A DNA stretch of 43,729 nucleotides from the IMG/VR virus record IMGVR_UViG_3300046500_000066, positions 1 to 43,729 of that record; one strand, 5' to 3'. Below the pieces are notes generated by a model that did not search any database, was not told the DNA's origin, and was given only the letters and a program-made list of their open reading frames with translations. The DNA is from a virus. A program made the position numbers and the translations under genes. Each line of letters begins with the position of its first letter. Positions within the stretch are counted from its first letter, which is position 1. Shown in pieces: positions 35,601-43,729 of this stretch.

Positions 35601-36415
35601 TCCTCATGGGGCTCCAGCGGTTCCCCTGCTTGCTGCTTGCGGAGGGACTCGATGGCGTTAGCCTCCTGCATAGCCGTCTGGGATACCTTGGCCTGCTCGT
35701 GAGCGTGGAGACCAACGAAGGGGGCAGCGAAGGCCATCGAGGTGAGCCCTGCGGTGAGGACCCCCATCTTGTCATCTTCGAAGTTGTAGTTCTGCCGGAG
35801 CTTCTCAGTGCCAGCCCCGAGGATGCCTGCAGTTCCCAAGCCGGTAGCGATGGAGCGAGCACGGGAAACCGTAGCGGCAACCTCAGCCCCCCGAGCGAGG
35901 AGTGAAGTGCCGCCTGATGCGGCCATTGCCACGAGGTTGATGGGGTCCACAATGCCGAACGCCATGCCCGCAGCGAATCGGCCTACGTTGCCCTTAGTGC
36001 CCAGTGTGGAGAGGTCTTGCAGGTCCTTCTGCTTCTGCAGGATGTTCTGCTTGATCCATGCTGCTTGCCCTGCGGAGGTGGCTTGGGAGAACGCACCTTG
36101 GAACTCAGGCCACACCCCGTCATTCAGGTCCTTAGTTACGGACTCGTCATAGGGGTTGTAGGTCGGGTCCGGTGCAAGTTGAGCACCAGCGTAGTGGTCA
36201 ATGAGGCCGGGAATCCATGAGTCCTGCCGCCACATCGCCCCCAGATAGTCCTTCGAGGTGAGCCCATAGGATGCCTCCTGCTTCTGGGTGTCCTGCGTTA
36301 CTGCGTCAACTGGCGGGGCCGTCTGTTGAGTAACTGGTGCCGCTGAGGGCGCGGTGTCTACGAGTTGCGAATTGTCAGCGAGAGCCGACTGAAGCTGTGG
36401 TGTAGGGGTTGCCAT
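32603..36415 (-). CDS. gp16: Internal virion / DNA ejection protein (gp16-like)
   Basis: The 1270-residue protein matches T7 gp16 in place and length (1318 in T7) and in its long helical C-terminal part (KYNRVKQMMQDVYDNITGRP, FVLVGHAKQFLKGIHYR). It would extend the ejection channel during DNA entry. The N-terminus lacks the lytic transglycosylase domain of T7 gp16 and is Pro/Gln/Ala-rich instead. Residues 361-436 look GNAT-like (GEEIGHVQFSP, RKDYRRRGIGTYLYD). ATG at 36413-36415 overlaps the HNH gene stop (TGATG); the preceding TTG codon is less likely. Confidence 0.92.
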   Translation of the reverse strand: MATPTPQLQSALADNSQLVDTAPSAAPVTQQTAPPVDAVTQDTQKQEASYGLTSKDYLGAMWRQDSWIPGLIDHYAGAQLAPDPTYNPYDESVTKDLNDGVWPEFQGAFSQATSAGQAAWIKQNILQKQKDLQDLSTLGTKGNVGRFAAGMAFGIVDPINLVAMAASGGTSLLARGAEVAATVSRARSIATGLGTAGILGAGTEKLRQNYNFEDDKMGVLTAGLTSMAFAAPFVGLHAHEQAKVSQTAMQEANAIESLRKQQAGEPLEPHEEANLHAYTENLKKAMDVEAGRAEQTHEAPAADSQSPDGGDSSGAPRELPMMVNGDSHPFTIKGGEVITIEKRPVKGSGAVAPGYTPGEMDPAEFVAKNQAGEEIGHVQFSPNDRALDSEVRKDYRRRGIGTYLYDLAEQHGAVIEGGEKLGTVSPDAMALRAFRDGREAKATTPLSEAPAYENTADRSVFGMADSVGAARADPNERLASLADQPTALTHLGKVPIRWDFYTHFNQSENPVFRFLGNKLVKDAIGNDAHEAQGWTASELKSQYRRTLEGGFHLEARRAFDEAAKVRGMNFFKKRAAVDQFYSDISRVARGDTDVLKANPDIAAQLERGAKAQKDFYTEMRRKMEAAGVEGAEHIPDNPQYVNRVWKQDNIREAFAKYKDQMYEVIGRAIKLEGVTGDAATAKAKGFMDAVMKLEFSHAMQDIHLYAKDMVTLREELSNSGLKDHEINSLVDLMFDRRGSKDLDAGQAGPLKARLALNENHAEHMKDGSVFRISDLFENDSRLLAGRYMNSMGGHLALAEVGIKSRAQFMAKMREAEQFHTENAMTSGSGKYNRVKQMMQDVYDNITGRPMSTQSFNRADRVLGAMRAWTRSVMLGQLGIPAALEMKNAIGLTSMRAFMLHVPTFSKIIRSLQAGHAAPGGLEAAIHHLTGHGLEHVSAYARQHEITDYSYDRGLTGFENFSGKLSHAVDHLSGNSAATSATRMMSARMVIQKHIDFAVGHKEMTAKQRERMTHNGVGTDDQPDVHAALKKYTTMDGNKVDNVDYEKWSREAPETYSKFQLLLSREVRDAIQDHDLGETIPFMHTTVGKIFSELKTFVLVGHAKQFLKGIHYRDSTTAVQWMYSFVGAALEYSLQNSINYSHDPDKLAQRLSPSAIALGAVSRMAVLGILPQVMDTAYQPLSGGQSLFANGTANTDNRNIFLTPSMIEGARLATLGQVVGSTINPFSTNTITEKEMRDALGAVPGGNLYIMRNVNDMIGSHFPKYKPHPTN

Positions 36416-36879
36416 CAAGCCTGCCTAGAGATTTCAGTAACGTGTTCCCACGCTTTGCCATTTTTAATCGCACTCACTGTGGCTTGGGAGATGCCGAACT
36501 GCGCAGCGAGGTCCGCTTGGAGGTGCTGGCTGGCGTATATCTCCAGCACATCCTCATCGGCCAGCTTCGCGTTCCAGTGCGTGGAGCCCCGCTGGTTCCG
36601 CCCCTTAGCGAGCATGTCTGCCACGTTATCCGCGTTAGTGCCGCTGAACAGGTGGTCGGGATTGACACACTCACGGTTGTCACAGGTGTGACATATCTGC
36701 TCGCCCGGTTCCCCTTTGAAAGCCCTGAAGGAGAGTCGGTGGGCGTATGCGGTCTTGCCTCCCACCTTGGCAACTCCGTATCCGGAGGCGGCCTTGGCCT
36801 TACTCCAGACCCAGCACCCAGAGTCAGGGTCAACCTTCACTCTATCTTCGATGTACTGCTGAATATTAAGATTAGGCAT
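36415..36879 (-). CDS. HNH homing endonuclease with HTH
   Basis: The 154-residue protein has an HNH domain: AHR (46-48), H64 with CDN (66-68), and ECVNPDHL with N73 and H76, followed by GTNADNVADMLAKGR. A C-terminal HTH (LQADLAAQFGISQATVSAIK, about 119-138) would position it on DNA. Free-standing homing endonucleases of this build are common in phages. It lies between gp15 and gp16, ending in a one-base overlap with gp16, so it may target that neighbourhood. Confidence 0.9.
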   Translation of the reverse strand: MPNLNIQQYIEDRVKVDPDSGCWVWSKAKAASGYGVAKVGGKTAYAHRLSFRAFKGEPGEQICHTCDNRECVNPDHLFSGTNADNVADMLAKGRNQRGSTHWNAKLADEDVLEIYASQHLQADLAAQFGISQATVSAIKNGKAWEHVTEISRQA

Positions 36880-36899
36880 GAGCCCTTCCTGTTAGGTAG

Positions 36900-39872
36900 T
36901 TATTGTGCCGTTCGGCTGGCCTCCAGTAATCCCTGGCTCCAGGAGGAGGTGCCATTAATCATCAGGTTGCGCAGCTTGTTTCTACGAACGTCTTCTTGCC
37001 GGTTGCCGTCCTTATCTGAGTAGGTAACCTTAAGGGCGTCCTGGAAGCCTGCTAGGTCCTTATTGGCCAGTGCGGTGATGGCCTTCTTGAATTGGCCAAC
37101 ATCTCCAACTTGATAGGCGACATCGGCCAGTGCAGCCTTCTGCCCCGCAGAGACCATAGTCCATAGGCCAGGATGTGCGGCCTCCACAGCTTCCTTCGCT
37201 CGCTGCTCATAGCGGGGGGCGGTGACTTCGAGAAGGCGCGCGGCCTGCTCAGGAGTGATCTGCACCTTCCCTGACTTGATCCCCTCCAGGGAGCTCATTG
37301 GAATCTGGGCGCGCCTAAAGTCCTCAGCGATGTTGTCAGCGTTCGCGTTGAGTGAGTACCCATAGCCAATGTTCTTTCCGGACTTCGGGTTAGGGTCATC
37401 AGTTGCTTTCAGTACCAGCCCCTCACCCATAGCAATCATGGATGCCGTTAGGTTGCCCGAGCCAAGGAATTGGTCAGCCTGCTTAACCTGCATCGCACTG
37501 CCCTGCCCAGTGAGGCGGGAGCCGTTCAGGCCCGAGAAGTCCGACTTGTCATTGAAGAACCACCCGTTACCCAGCTTGGGGTCCGCAGGGAGATTGAAGG
37601 CGTTGCTGAGGGCGCCGTCAAAGGTCTTCTTCTGCACGTCCTTAATCTTTCCCAGCACGGAGTCATTCACGAGACCCAAGCTGCGGGCCTTAGCGAGCAC
37701 CGTGGAGTTGTCGATGAGGTCTTGGGATGTGGCAGTGCCCTTGTTCAGCTTGTCCGTCAGGGCAGCCATGCCAGCCTGCTCATCAGGGGAGAACGCCTTG
37801 GTGTAGCTGTGGTCCTTGATGATCTGGTCGAAGGAGACATTGGGATTGGCCGTGCCCACGTACTGGCCATTGCGGAACAGGCCAAGCTGATAAGAGCCGT
37901 CCTTGTAACCCGTGAGCGCCACCTTCAGGTCATCACTGCCGTACTTCGCCTGCATCTTCTCTGTGTACGCTGAGAGGGCCTCGGCGGTCTGGTCACTGGC
38001 GCGTTGCGGAGGAACCTCCACGTCAATCTTGTTCACCGGGTCAAACACATGGGTGCTCTTGTACTGCTCCTGCAGCCATGCCTTAGCTTGGTCCGGGGTG
38101 GCATTAGGGTTGCGCTTGTAGTAGTCGTTAGCCTGAACCACTGCCCACCCTTCGGCAGCCTGGGTGTTCTCAGGAGTTCCACCGAAGAGCCTGCCCACCA
38201 GCGGAATCTTGTTGGCGAAGTCCACGGTAATGTCCTTCACCGTCTTGGCCACTTCAGCCTTCCACTTGGGGTCCTGCATGCGGAGCTCAGCGGCCTTCTG
38301 TGCTTCCGGGGAGATTGAGCGGTAGGCGTTCTGATAGGCCGTTGCCGCGTCTACTCCCGAGTCAACCTGCGACTTGTAGGAGCTAAAGAGTGTCTGCGCC
38401 TTCTCATCAAAGTAAGCCGAGCGGATTTGGTCAGGTAGACCACCATACAGCGCTGCAGCAGTGTTAAATTGAGACGAAGGTTGACCGTCTTTCGTGGGGA
38501 GTGCATTTACTGTTCCATCTACGAGGCCCTTGAGCTTCGGGTTAGGGATGTCCGAGCGGCCCGAGCGGGCGGTGGCTTGGACAATGGTTTGGAGGGCCAC
38601 TTGGACATCAGGGCTCTTCGTTAGGTCCCCGCCTTGGGTACTCGTTGCAGCCCCCATGAGAACACCCACGGGTCCCTGCAGCTTCGCATCCATGCCCTTG
38701 CTGTAGGCATCCTTGGAGAGTCCCCAGCCTTGGCCGTTGTTGATGGCATTGATGGCAGCGAGGCCATCCTGTGCCTTGTCTGCGATGCCCTGAAGGTGGT
38801 TGTAGTAGCTCGATGCCTCAGCCCCAGTCTTGAACATTCCGAGGGGGCTGATGTGGTGCGCGATGTCGTCCATCGAGGGCATCACACCATTGGCAGCATT
38901 GTCCTCATAACCCTGCCGGGTCTTGAAGAAGTCAACCTGCTGGCCCTGCTCGATGCGCTTGTTCTGCTCCTCCTCAGCCTTGCTCCGCATCCGGGTAACT
39001 TCGGACTGGAGCTTGGGGTTCATCTGCATCGGAGTGAGGCCGGTATTCGGGTCCTTCTGGTCAAACACATCGAACAACTCGGGGCGGCCACCTGCCTTGC
39101 GTGACAGGTCTGTGATCTTGTCCAGTGCACTGTCCCAGAGTTCTGGGCGAGTCATCGTGCCGAGCTGACCACGGAGAGGCTCTACGGTGGAGATGATCCC
39201 CTTGTAGATGTCAGCGGGGTTCGCTGTGGGGCTCATCACGGAATCCAAGGCTGCCGAGATGTTGCCGTTGGCGGTCTCCTTGAGCCGCGTGAACTGAACC
39301 TGAGCGTAGTCCGTGCGGATGTGCTTCGAGGTGTCAGCAACGCTCTTCGCCACCTGCTCAACGATAGCGGGGTCTGAGAGGCCAGCCGTGTGCTGCGCTA
39401 CCTGCTCATGAAGGAACTGCTCCGGGTCGAAGCCATCCTTGTTCTTGTTCTCAGCGTAAGCCGAGAGGATGTCAGTCTGGACCTGCGAGCCAATCTTCAG
39501 GCCCACCGAATTCCGGTAGCCCGCAGCGAATGTCTGGGAGAACGCTGGGTCAACCTTATAGCTATCTTCGGGAGGAGGGACTTTGATGCCACCGGTCTGT
39601 GCATCAGTGAGGCTTGCATCAGCGAGTTCTCCCTGAGCGGTGCCAGCCTTGAACGCATCGCTTGCGGCAGCCTGCTCTTTCAACTGCGTGTACCGCTGGA
39701 GCTCAGGGTTGAACGCCTTCAGGCCATCAACAAGGCCCATGAGGGTGGGGTCATTCTGCCCCGCACCCGCGTAGGTGTCGATTGTTCGCTCTTGGGGCTG
39801 GAAGGTCGCTGCCTGCTGGCCGGGGGAGCCCTGACCGCGCTGGGTGATTTGCTGCGTGTTGTTCGGTGGCAT
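36900..39872 (-). CDS. gp15: Internal virion protein with C-terminal lysozyme-like domain (gp15-like)
   Basis: The 990-residue protein corresponds in place to T7 gp15 (747 residues) but is larger. The body is helical and Ala/Gln-rich. The last 180 residues look like a GH24/T4-lysozyme-like domain: MGEGLVLKATDD (E817, D825/D826), NIGYGYS at 834-840, ITPEQAARLLEVTAPRYEQ and QKAALADVAYQVGDVGQF. In T7 the peptidoglycan-cutting domain is at the N-terminus of gp16; here it seems to have moved to gp15. GAGG lies 6 bases before the ATG. Confidence 0.88.
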   Translation of the reverse strand: MPPNNTQQITQRGQGSPGQQAATFQPQERTIDTYAGAGQNDPTLMGLVDGLKAFNPELQRYTQLKEQAAASDAFKAGTAQGELADASLTDAQTGGIKVPPPEDSYKVDPAFSQTFAAGYRNSVGLKIGSQVQTDILSAYAENKNKDGFDPEQFLHEQVAQHTAGLSDPAIVEQVAKSVADTSKHIRTDYAQVQFTRLKETANGNISAALDSVMSPTANPADIYKGIISTVEPLRGQLGTMTRPELWDSALDKITDLSRKAGGRPELFDVFDQKDPNTGLTPMQMNPKLQSEVTRMRSKAEEEQNKRIEQGQQVDFFKTRQGYEDNAANGVMPSMDDIAHHISPLGMFKTGAEASSYYNHLQGIADKAQDGLAAINAINNGQGWGLSKDAYSKGMDAKLQGPVGVLMGAATSTQGGDLTKSPDVQVALQTIVQATARSGRSDIPNPKLKGLVDGTVNALPTKDGQPSSQFNTAAALYGGLPDQIRSAYFDEKAQTLFSSYKSQVDSGVDAATAYQNAYRSISPEAQKAAELRMQDPKWKAEVAKTVKDITVDFANKIPLVGRLFGGTPENTQAAEGWAVVQANDYYKRNPNATPDQAKAWLQEQYKSTHVFDPVNKIDVEVPPQRASDQTAEALSAYTEKMQAKYGSDDLKVALTGYKDGSYQLGLFRNGQYVGTANPNVSFDQIIKDHSYTKAFSPDEQAGMAALTDKLNKGTATSQDLIDNSTVLAKARSLGLVNDSVLGKIKDVQKKTFDGALSNAFNLPADPKLGNGWFFNDKSDFSGLNGSRLTGQGSAMQVKQADQFLGSGNLTASMIAMGEGLVLKATDDPNPKSGKNIGYGYSLNANADNIAEDFRRAQIPMSSLEGIKSGKVQITPEQAARLLEVTAPRYEQRAKEAVEAAHPGLWTMVSAGQKAALADVAYQVGDVGQFKKAITALANKDLAGFQDALKVTYSDKDGNRQEDVRRNKLRNLMINGTSSWSQGLLEASRTAQ

Positions 39873-39896
39873 TCCTATCCTCAGATAGTTTATGGT

Positions 39897-40454
39897 TTAA
39901 GTGGTGCCTTGGGCTGCTGTAACCTTTCCGGCCGCCAGCATGTTGGCCCGTTGGTATCCCGTGTAGGAGCTCATGGCTGACCCAGCAATTTGAAGCCCAG
40001 TGCCGATTAGGCTAGGCTGCTGGATACTCGCCATACGCTGGGAGGCTTGTGAAGCGGCCCCCCGAGCTTGGTTAGCAAGGTCCCGTTGCTGCGACGCTGC
40101 GTTAGCTTCCATCGCTGCAATGTCAGTTCCAGCATTGAAGTTGGCCTCGTTAGTGACTCGATCATTCGAGCCCCCTCCGTTGGTCCCTGACTCGGCAGCT
40201 AGGGCCTGTAGGTGGCCGGTCTCAATCATCGCCTGTCGCGCCCTTTCGGACATCTGCGAGGAGGCTGCTTGAGAGGCTTCTACCTCCTGATTCTTGATCT
40301 GCAGAACTTGCTGGTCATACGCAGACTGAGCAGCATCGGTTTGGCGATGCGCAGCCTGGCTCTGCATTACGTATGCACTAGCAGCACTGGCGGCTGAGAC
40401 AGCCATAGAGATGGCCAGCGCTGTGGTGGTAGAGATTGTTACTGGCTCGCACAT
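39897..40454 (-). CDS. gp14: Internal virion protein B (gp14-like)
   Basis: The 185-residue, Ala/Gln/Ser-rich protein begins MCEPVTISTTTALAISMAVS: a hydrophobic N-terminal segment, then a long helical region (MQSQAAHRQTDAAQSAYDQQ), as in T7 gp14. That protein enters the outer membrane as part of the ejection channel. It overlaps the gp13 end by 16 bases. The position between gp13 and gp15 agrees with T7. Confidence 0.92.
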   Translation of the reverse strand: MCEPVTISTTTALAISMAVSAASAASAYVMQSQAAHRQTDAAQSAYDQQVLQIKNQEVEASQAASSQMSERARQAMIETGHLQALAAESGTNGGGSNDRVTNEANFNAGTDIAAMEANAASQQRDLANQARGAASQASQRMASIQQPSLIGTGLQIAGSAMSSYTGYQRANMLAAGKVTAAQGTT

Positions 40455-40903
40455 GGCGGCTCCCGGTGAAAGAAGTGGAATGGGGCTTTGCCAGCCCCGA
40501 AGTCCGGTACTAGCTCACCAATCTTGAAGCCCAGCTTGCGGAGCCAGGATATGGAGCGGAGGTTCTCCGCGTGGACAAAGTTGAACAGAATGGAGTACCG
40601 CTTCAGAAGGCCGTCAACCCACTTCCGCCCATCCTGAACAAGCGCCTTGGGGTGGCGGTAGACCGCTGGAGTAGCGAGCATCCATACGCCACCCATGCCT
40701 TCAACGTTCGCTACCCCGTAGATTCCCAGTAGAGTCCCATCAGGCTCCTCCGCAACCCACGCCTCCTCAGAGGCAGCGATAGAGCGCAGAAGAACCTGAA
40801 CGGTGTCATCTCCGGTGGCCAATAGAATCTCCCCACGGTCACACTCACGGAGGAGTGGGAAGAGCGCATAGCAGTCCGCTTCAGTTGCTTTACGGATAAT
40901 CAC
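40439..40903 (-). CDS. gp13: gp13-like protein with GNAT fold
   Basis: The 154-residue protein resembles T7 gp13 (internal virion protein A) and has an acetyltransferase-like pattern: MIIRKATEADCYALFPLLRE, VWMLATPAVYRHPKALVQDG, and a C-terminal block VHAENLRSISWLRKLGFKIG. Members of this family sit in T7 heads or help assembly; enzymatic activity is uncertain. The ATG overlaps the gp12 stop (ATGA). Confidence 0.85.
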   Translation of the reverse strand: MIIRKATEADCYALFPLLRECDRGEILLATGDDTVQVLLRSIAASEEAWVAEEPDGTLLGIYGVANVEGMGGVWMLATPAVYRHPKALVQDGRKWVDGLLKRYSILFNFVHAENLRSISWLRKLGFKIGELVPDFGAGKAPFHFFHREPPCASQ

Positions 40904-43209
40904 ATGCGCCTCCCGAAGGTGACGAACTCTGCATCCCAGCCTGCCGACTGGAATACACAGGGGAGATAGGAGTCGTTGATGAGGTCAATGCGCACCCCAA
41001 GATTGGCCGTGAGGACCGGGAAGGTGAACGTACCGGACTGGATGGAGGGAACCCCCAAGGTGGCTGATGCTGTCCCGAGGGCCTTGCCGGTGAACCTGTA
41101 GGTGTACGTGTCCCGCGCCTTCGGCTGTACTTCCACGTAGAAGTATCCGCTATCGGTGTAGTCCAGGAAGAACCTACGCAGCTTGAGCTTGCCGTTGGTG
41201 ATGGCCACTTGGTTCTGGTCCTTCGCGTACTGCTCGGAGAACCTGTAGCGCATCGTGTAGTTCTGCCCGAAGAACACAGGGCCGCCCGTGTAGTTTCCGG
41301 AAGCGGTGATTGTGAACGTGTCCACCACTGTGTAGGGAACTACCTTGCCGACCTTCCCGGTGAATGTGGTCCCCAATACCAGCGAGTGGTCTGCCTGCGC
41401 TGCATAGGGGAGCGTGAACGTGGTCAGATTGGTGGAGGCGTTATAAGTCCCTGTGATCTCCACGCGATGATCCAGCAGGACATCAAAGCCCATCCCACCT
41501 GCTGACAGGTCAGGCTGCAGGTCCATCGCCTCCAGATAGGTGCCATCAGGGCGGTTGACAATGAAGTAGCACTTATTGTTAATGAACTCAGCACCAAGCA
41601 CCTGGGTGTCACTGGCGAACACAAACTTAAACCAAGCGGACTGTGACTTAGTGTTCCCAGACCAGAAGAACTTGTAGACGTACAGGGCGTTCGGCTCACT
41701 ACGGCACAGCGCGAAGATGACATCCTCTGAGGAACTGGAAGCCATCCTGTAGAGTCCTTCGGGGACATACGTGGGAACATGCGCTGTAACGTCAGTTGCA
41801 TCGTTAGTCAGCGTAGTGGCATCAACGAAGTACTCCCTGAGCCCCGTATGCTGGCCTGCAGTGACTCCGAAGTACACCGCTTGGCCGATACCAACAGGGC
41901 GTGAATCGGTGCCGCTATCGAACTCCGTAGCGACATCAGCCCGCACACTCTTGGGGGTTAGTGCATCGCCACCTGTCAACTGGAACTGGGTCTGGTCAGA
42001 GAACAGAAGCAGGCTCTTATCGAAGGGCACCGCGAACTTCAGCAGGGAAACCTTGTTGGTCCCCACGTTGGTGTCAATGGGGTCCGTATCGAGGACTGCA
42101 GTGGCACTCTTCGCCCAGAAGTTGTAATACTCCCCGGAGCGGGACATACACACGTTCTCATCAGCCAGGAAGCCGAGGCGCCCACGGAAGTAGAAGATGT
42201 CGGTGATCTTGCGGCCCACGAAGGATGGCGGGGGGTTACTCGTGTCATCTCCAACTAGGCGAGAGCCCCACGCAACACTGTTGAAAACAAAGCTGCCATC
42301 CGACTGGCGCACCAGCTTCCAGGGCATTGTGGCCCCGGAGAAGCTATTGACCAGCCCAGGCTTGGTGGTCTCAAGCCACTTGGACCCATCCCACGTCACG
42401 TAATAGTCGCTGGTGCCCCCTGCCGGGTCACCTGAGATATGAATGACCCAACCAGTAGGCCCAGTGGGGGGAAGCCGCGAGAAGCTGGAGACCGCTACGT
42501 TTAGGTCCAGGGTCGCAGTGTTGGCGTACCCATCATGGATGCCTGCGGAGCTAATGGCGGTGCCGTTGAGCTTGAGGACCTGGATGATGGAGGTGTTAGG
42601 GAGGACCACTGCCGTGTAGCCTGAGCCGAGCAGGGCAGCCAACTGTGAGGCCAGCGTTGTGGCAATCGTCACGGAGTCTGCGGTGTCCCCCGTGTTGACG
42701 CTGGTGTACGAGCCATCCACATTGATAGCGTAGTTGATGTGCGGCTCAGCCAGCAGGACAGCGAAGTAGGCCACATTGATCGGATTAGATGGACTCACGG
42801 GGCCCTGAGCAACCGTTACGGACTTGTTCAGTACAAACGTGTAGTCAGCCACCGTGACCATCTCGAAGTCACTGAGGGGGGAACTGGAGGCTAGGTAAGC
42901 GCTGCCTCCGGGAAAGGTCACAGTGCGGGGGGTGCCATCCAGCAGGCTGAACACCTGGATGTTCCCGTTGGTCGTGAACACTGCGTAGCGCTCGGTCGTG
43001 TCCCGATTGATGATATGGACATAAGCGTTGCTGATGACAGACCGTGAGAGCAGCGCAAGGTATGTCAGTGGGGGCCTCTTGCGCAGCCCAGTGGCAATCG
43101 TTGGGTAGGCGTTCTCACACACTTCAGCCTGAGTGTCGTGCCGCAGCGTGGGTGGCTGCTGGCTGACCCCATTGAACAGGCTGGGGATACTCTTGTTGAT
43201 GAGGGTCAT
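40900..43209 (-). CDS. gp12: Tail tubular protein B (gp12-like)
   Basis: The 769-residue protein is T7 gp12-type, the tail nozzle. The N-terminus (MTLINKSIPSLFNGVSQQPP, then AYPTIATGLRKRPP) is diagnostic of the family, and the body is beta-rich with FYFRGRLGFLADENV in the middle. It binds gp11 and the tail fibres. The start at 43207-43209 is chosen because it overlaps the gp11 stop (TAATG); the in-frame extension upstream lies inside gp11. T7 gp12 is 794 residues, similar in size. Confidence 0.95.
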   Translation of the reverse strand: MTLINKSIPSLFNGVSQQPPTLRHDTQAEVCENAYPTIATGLRKRPPLTYLALLSRSVISNAYVHIINRDTTERYAVFTTNGNIQVFSLLDGTPRTVTFPGGSAYLASSSPLSDFEMVTVADYTFVLNKSVTVAQGPVSPSNPINVAYFAVLLAEPHINYAINVDGSYTSVNTGDTADSVTIATTLASQLAALLGSGYTAVVLPNTSIIQVLKLNGTAISSAGIHDGYANTATLDLNVAVSSFSRLPPTGPTGWVIHISGDPAGGTSDYYVTWDGSKWLETTKPGLVNSFSGATMPWKLVRQSDGSFVFNSVAWGSRLVGDDTSNPPPSFVGRKITDIFYFRGRLGFLADENVCMSRSGEYYNFWAKSATAVLDTDPIDTNVGTNKVSLLKFAVPFDKSLLLFSDQTQFQLTGGDALTPKSVRADVATEFDSGTDSRPVGIGQAVYFGVTAGQHTGLREYFVDATTLTNDATDVTAHVPTYVPEGLYRMASSSSEDVIFALCRSEPNALYVYKFFWSGNTKSQSAWFKFVFASDTQVLGAEFINNKCYFIVNRPDGTYLEAMDLQPDLSAGGMGFDVLLDHRVEITGTYNASTNLTTFTLPYAAQADHSLVLGTTFTGKVGKVVPYTVVDTFTITASGNYTGGPVFFGQNYTMRYRFSEQYAKDQNQVAITNGKLKLRRFFLDYTDSGYFYVEVQPKARDTYTYRFTGKALGTASATLGVPSIQSGTFTFPVLTANLGVRIDLINDSYLPCVFQSAGWDAEFVTFGRRM

Positions 43210-43729
43210 TAGCGCGTGGTCACCGCTGCCTCGGGTCGCAGCCAAACATCAGCCACGCTGAAGCTGTCATAGAACATGTTGTAATCGCCATCGTCACCTT
43301 CTGCATCCTTCAGCGCGATAAGGGCCTTGAGCTCGTCATCCTCAGTGAGTTTGTCCAGAGTTTCCGAACTGAGGTTGTTTCCTTGGAAAGACCGGGCAGC
43401 GCACACAGCGATGTACTGGCGCGCAGTTTGGGGAAGCTCATCCCAGTCCAGGAAGAGAACCACCGTGGCCTTGAGGTCGGAGGTGAAGAGGTAGGTATGG
43501 TTGGCCTTGTCGTAGAGCTTCGAGCCTCGGAGGGCAACTTGGGCGCTCGATACGGTTCGGTCAATGGAGACCTTGAGGGCGCTTAGGGGGGCCGTGATGG
43601 TTCCATCGGCTGCCCGTGAGAGGGGGAACTGCTCTTCGGTGTTGAAGGCCCATCCCGTGGATTGAACGGTGCGGCTGAATTCGAGGAGCTTGGCTCGGGC
43701 ACTGGCTACATCTGCGAGGCCGGTATTGC
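43209..43729 (-). CDS. gp11: Tail tubular protein A (gp11-like), 3' part
   Basis: This is the C-terminal portion of the gene whose beginning lies at 1-438. The frame enters from the right edge (43729) and stops at 43209-43211 with ...AAVTTR, overlapping the gp12 ATG. The part 43374-43729 duplicates 1-356. The unique C-terminal end contains DKLTEDDELKALIAL and DYNMFYDSFSVADVWL, typical gp11 ending. Confidence 0.92.
   Translation of the reverse strand, partial: NTGLADVASARAKLLEFSRTVQSTGWAFNTEEQFPLSRAADGTITAPLSALKVSIDRTVSSAQVALRGSKLYDKANHTYLFTSDLKATVVLFLDWDELPQTARQYIAVCAARSFQGNNLSSETLDKLTEDDELKALIALKDAEGDDGDYNMFYDSFSVADVWLRPEAAVTTR
43374..43729. repeat. Contig-end overlap, copy 2
   Basis: Matches 1-356 with five single-base differences, all synonymous in gp11. 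See copy 1. Confidence 0.95.

Overview
This window is an essentially complete genome of a T7-like podovirus (Autographiviridae type) opened at an arbitrary point. The hallmark set is present: a single-subunit RNA polymerase (19126-21561), DNA polymerase, primase/helicase, 5'-3' exonuclease, endonuclease I, SSB, T7-type amidase, portal, scaffold, capsid, tail tube A and B, internal virion proteins gp13 to gp16, tail fibre, holin and both terminases. Nearly every gene is on the minus strand. The first 356 bases repeat the last 356 with five synonymous differences, so the unique genome is about 43.37 kb and the record is a circularised contig, probably from a population with strain variation. Unlike T7, the phage looks temperate: it carries a tyrosine integrase and an attP that copies most of a tRNA-Leu(CAA) gene. 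This points to a proteobacterial host (possibly a betaproteobacterium, tentative).

Layout in the direction of transcription (high to low coordinates, starting at the probable genome end). 27.7-26.65 kb: genome-end region with a phage promoter, five 11-bp repeats, one possible plus-strand zinc-ribbon gene and a strong terminator; the direct terminal repeat probably lies here. 26.65-23.45 kb: early operon under a sigma70-type promoter, holding small unknown genes, a strongly acidic 209-aa protein and a MarR-like regulator. 23.4-22.18 kb: integrase running into attP. 22.18-21.56 kb: control region with a phage promoter, inverted repeats, an extended -10 promoter candidate and a terminator just before the RNA polymerase gene. 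21.56-4.9 kb: RNA polymerase, small genes, SSB, endonuclease I, amidase, HNH endonuclease, primase/helicase, GH24 lysozyme, DNA polymerase, Rz/Rz1, nucleotidyltransferase, exonuclease, DUF3310. 4.9 kb through the contig junction to 27.7 kb: virion assembly, tail fibre, holin and packaging genes.

A 19-bp motif (minus strand CTATAACCCACCTCTCGCA, or CTAAAACCC...) occurs six times at gene-block boundaries, with a diverged seventh copy before the capsid gene. It resembles T3-type promoters and is the likely target of the phage RNA polymerase. Strong hairpin terminators sit after the capsid gene, before the early region, before the RNA polymerase gene, after the MarR gene and at two places in the replication block.

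The most interesting feature is the lysogeny module. attP lies between the early operon plus integrase on one side and the RNA polymerase gene on the other. Integration would therefore cut the RNA polymerase gene off from the early promoter and place it downstream of the host tRNA-Leu gene, with a terminator just ahead of it. The integrase reading frame extends through candidate arm-type repeats and the tRNA-derived core, and its stop codon lies three bases beyond the tRNA CCA end, so the prophage copy should end in host sequence. Other points of note are a lysozyme-like domain at the C-terminus of gp15, a GNAT-like segment in gp16, an HExxH mini-protein next to the tail fibre, two HNH endonucleases fitted into gene overlaps, and lysis genes scattered over three locations.
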